A DNA stretch of 64,000 nt from CAVSJR01 sp963728285 (GTDB lineage Bacteria > Actinomycetota > UBA4738 > HRBIN12). Shown one piece after another: positions 62,632-64,000 of this stretch. A model generated the notes under the pieces. That model saw only the letters and a program-made list of their open reading frames with translations, did no database searches and was not told the DNA's origin. The first letter of the stretch is position 1. Each line of letters begins with the position of its first letter. The DNA lies in contig CAVSJR010000005.1 of assembly GCA_963728285.1 (NCBI GenBank), positions 434,001-498,000 of the forward strand. The letters are read 5' to 3'. A program made the position numbers and the translations under genes.

Positions 62632-63330
62632 ATGGATGAGCCCACGGATCCGATGGCGCGCCAGATGGCGCTGACCGCACTCACCACCGAGCACTTCGTT
62701 CTGCAGTCCGCGCGCATGGCCACCATCAGCGAAGCCAACGGTCGGTCGACTCTCTATCTCGGGACGCTCTCGAGCGCCACCATCGCGATCGCCTTCATCG
62801 GCTCGGCGAACGAACTCGGCGACACCTTCTACCTCTTCGCCCTGACCCTGCTTCCCTCCGTATTCCTGCTGGGGATCTTCACGTTCCTGCGCTTGGTCCA
62901 AACCGGGATCGAGGACTACATCTACGGCCTGGGCACGGTCCGGATCCGGGAGTACTTCATTCGCCTGGATCGTGAGGCGGCGCCGTTCTTCCTCCCGACC
63001 GACCCCGAGGGGATCAAGAAACTCCAGCGCATGGGGATGATCTCGACGAGTCCGTTCCAGGGCCTCCTGACGTCCGCGAGCATGGTGGCCTGTATCAACG
63101 CCATCGTCGGGGGCGTGGCGATCGCGCTCGCGGTCCGCTCGCTGCTGGACGCCAGCGCCCGTGTCGCTGCGGTGACGGGAGCACTGACCGCCCTGTTGTT
63201 CGCCGCGATCTTCATGGTGTACGGGATCCGGGCATTCAAGCGGGCTGCGGCCGTGGCCCCGGAGTTGTATGACTGGGAGAGCTCGGGGATCGTCGCATGG
63301 TCGGAGGAGGTCGGGGGGAAGGGCACGTAG
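62632..63330 (+). CDS. Four-helix membrane protein, unknown function
   Basis: 232 residues with two pairs of membrane helices: LYLGTLSSATIAIAFIGSA and FYLFALTLLPSVFLLGIFTF (about 40-92), then a soluble segment with YGLGTVRIREYFIRLD and FLPTDPEGIKKLQ, then MVACINAIVGGVAIALAV and VTGALTALLFAAIFMVYGI (about 150-207). The N-terminus LTTEHFVLQSARMATISEAN is helical and conserved in similar actinobacterial hypotheticals. ATG 62632 has GGAGGGAA upstream; the ATG at 62617 is less likely because it contains that site. The hairpin-pair layout recalls SLATT-type effectors, but no similarity can be claimed. Confidence 0.65.
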   Translation: MDEPTDPMARQMALTALTTEHFVLQSARMATISEANGRSTLYLGTLSSATIAIAFIGSANELGDTFYLFALTLLPSVFLLGIFTFLRLVQTGIEDYIYGLGTVRIREYFIRLDREAAPFFLPTDPEGIKKLQRMGMISTSPFQGLLTSASMVACINAIVGGVAIALAVRSLLDASARVAAVTGALTALLFAAIFMVYGIRAFKRAAAVAPELYDWESSGIVAWSEEVGGKGT

Positions 63331-63428
63331 CGCGTGCCGTGCGCGGCTCACCTATGATCGTTCCGGTGGGGCGTTCATGGGTGGGTCCCGATGATCCCCG
63401 CATCCGTTGCGACCGAAGGGGGGCTTTC

Positions 63429-63863
63429 GTGGACGAGGACAAGACGATCTTTCCGATGGACGTCACCGACCCTTCGTCCCGGCCCTGGAAGTTCCGCCCC
63501 CAGGGCTACCTCGTGGTGATCCTCGCCGACACGGACGAGGCGCAGCGTGCGGAAACGGCGCTCGTGGGAGAGGGCTTCGCTCACCAGGACATCAAGCTCT
63601 ACACGGGCAAGCAAATCCTCGAGAATCACGAGGAGTACATCGGCCGACGGGGGATCGCGAGCAAGGTCGTCGGCGCCGTGGCGGACGACGACGAGGGTCG
63701 GGAGCTCTACCTCGGCTACGCCCGTGAGGATCGCTCCGCGATGTGGGTGCGAATCCCCGACGAGGGCGATGTTCCCAAGGCGCTCCGGGTGCTCGCCGAC
63801 CACGACTACCTCCACACGCGCTACTACGGAGATGCATCGCAGCACGACTTCCACATCTCCTGA
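63429..63863 (+). CDS. Small soluble protein, general-stress-like
   Basis: 144 residues from GTG 63429, which has GAAGGGGGG 5 nt upstream. The core VVILADTDEAQRAETALVGE, GFAHQDIKLYTGKQI and MWVRIPDEGDVPKALRVLAD resembles small alpha/beta domains of the YflT/GSP17M general-stress type, which is only a weak match. An alternative start is GTG 63366, 7 nt behind TATGAT (63353-63358), which would add 21 residues on a leaderless mRNA. The 137 bp from its end to the window edge contain only a 14-bp palindrome (63955-63968). Confidence 0.55.
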   Translation: MDEDKTIFPMDVTDPSSRPWKFRPQGYLVVILADTDEAQRAETALVGEGFAHQDIKLYTGKQILENHEEYIGRRGIASKVVGAVADDDEGRELYLGYAREDRSAMWVRIPDEGDVPKALRVLADHDYLHTRYYGDASQHDFHIS

Positions 63864-64000
63864 CCACGCGTCCGAGCGGTCGACGTCTTCGCTGACTCCG
63901 CGGGCGGACTGCCGAAATACCTGAGGACGGTTGCGCTCTTCTCGCTCCCTATGGGACGCTGCAGCGTCAGTTCGAGCGGACGCGTCAACGACGTCCGCTG

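Noticed and set aside
63955..63968. 14-bp perfect palindrome GACGCTGCAGCGTC near the window end
   Set aside because: Isolated, with no gene start visible beside it in the window; too little context to call an operator.

Overview
The window is GC-rich chromosomal DNA whose gene order points to Actinomycetota: tig-clpP-clpX, valS-folC-ndk, and the run mreB-mreC-mreD-mrdA-rodA, rne, rplU-rpmA, obgE, nadD, lytR-like, rsfS. A type II fatty-acid synthase operon, an actinobacterial-style histidinol phosphatase (HisN), a WYL regulator beside a DrrA/DrrB-type ABC exporter, a zinc-ribbon/cyclase/AAA/TPR protein and many leaderless-looking genes (TANNNT hexamer 6-9 nt before the start codon) agree with this. 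I cannot name a class or genus; an uncultured soil or sediment lineage would fit.

Layout. 1-4.9 kb: an AI-2E transporter cut by the window edge, an MBOAT acyltransferase with an SGNH partner, a DinB-like protein and a PASTA protein. 5-8 kb: ABC exporter divergent from a WYL regulator, then tRNA-Gly. 8.2-11 kb: a two-domain stress-type protein, a secreted GH26-like glycosidase with a strong promoter and a leader hairpin, and a PhzF isomerase, followed by about 680 bp with no supportable gene. 11.6-18.5 kb: tRNA-Pro, coiled-coil protein, LuxR response regulator, HExxH protein, amidohydrolase, TetR, a CarH-like B12 photoreceptor and hisN. 18.6-30 kb: tig-clpP-clpX, an ion channel, rpiA, pgi, gnd and the large cyclase gene. 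30-36 kb: valS-folC-ndk and a serine beta-lactamase-fold hydrolase. 36-40.6 kb: fabD, a lysine-less biotinyl-like protein, fabH, fabG, acpP and fabF, all on the minus strand. 40.7-55.5 kb: the cell-shape operon, a REC-kinase hybrid, rne, L21/L27, obgE, nadD, an LCP/LytR-like protein, rsfS and tRNA-Ala. 55.5-61.5 kb: an accessory-looking stretch behind tRNA-Ala with a tandem 20-bp repeat, two paralogous epoxide hydrolases, a truncated thioredoxin-like gene beside a possible transposase fragment, a broken propeller lipoprotein and a broken DUF1345 gene. 61.8-64 kb: a RibD-C/dihydrofolate-reductase-like protein, a four-helix membrane protein and a small stress-like protein.

The most important caveat is sequence quality. 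At least 20 single-base frame breaks interrupt genes that cannot all be dead (pgi, mrdA, rodA, rne, rplU). Most are one EXTRA base, and the corrected lengths match the families. I treat them as probable consensus or assembly errors, give each gene its full extent, and note where the frame changes.

I did not find a clear, wholly new defence or biosynthetic system. The best leads are the CarH-like photoreceptor with its inverted-repeat operator, the lysine-less biotinyl-like protein inside the FASII operon, the structured leader of the GH26 gene, and the island-like region behind tRNA-Ala.
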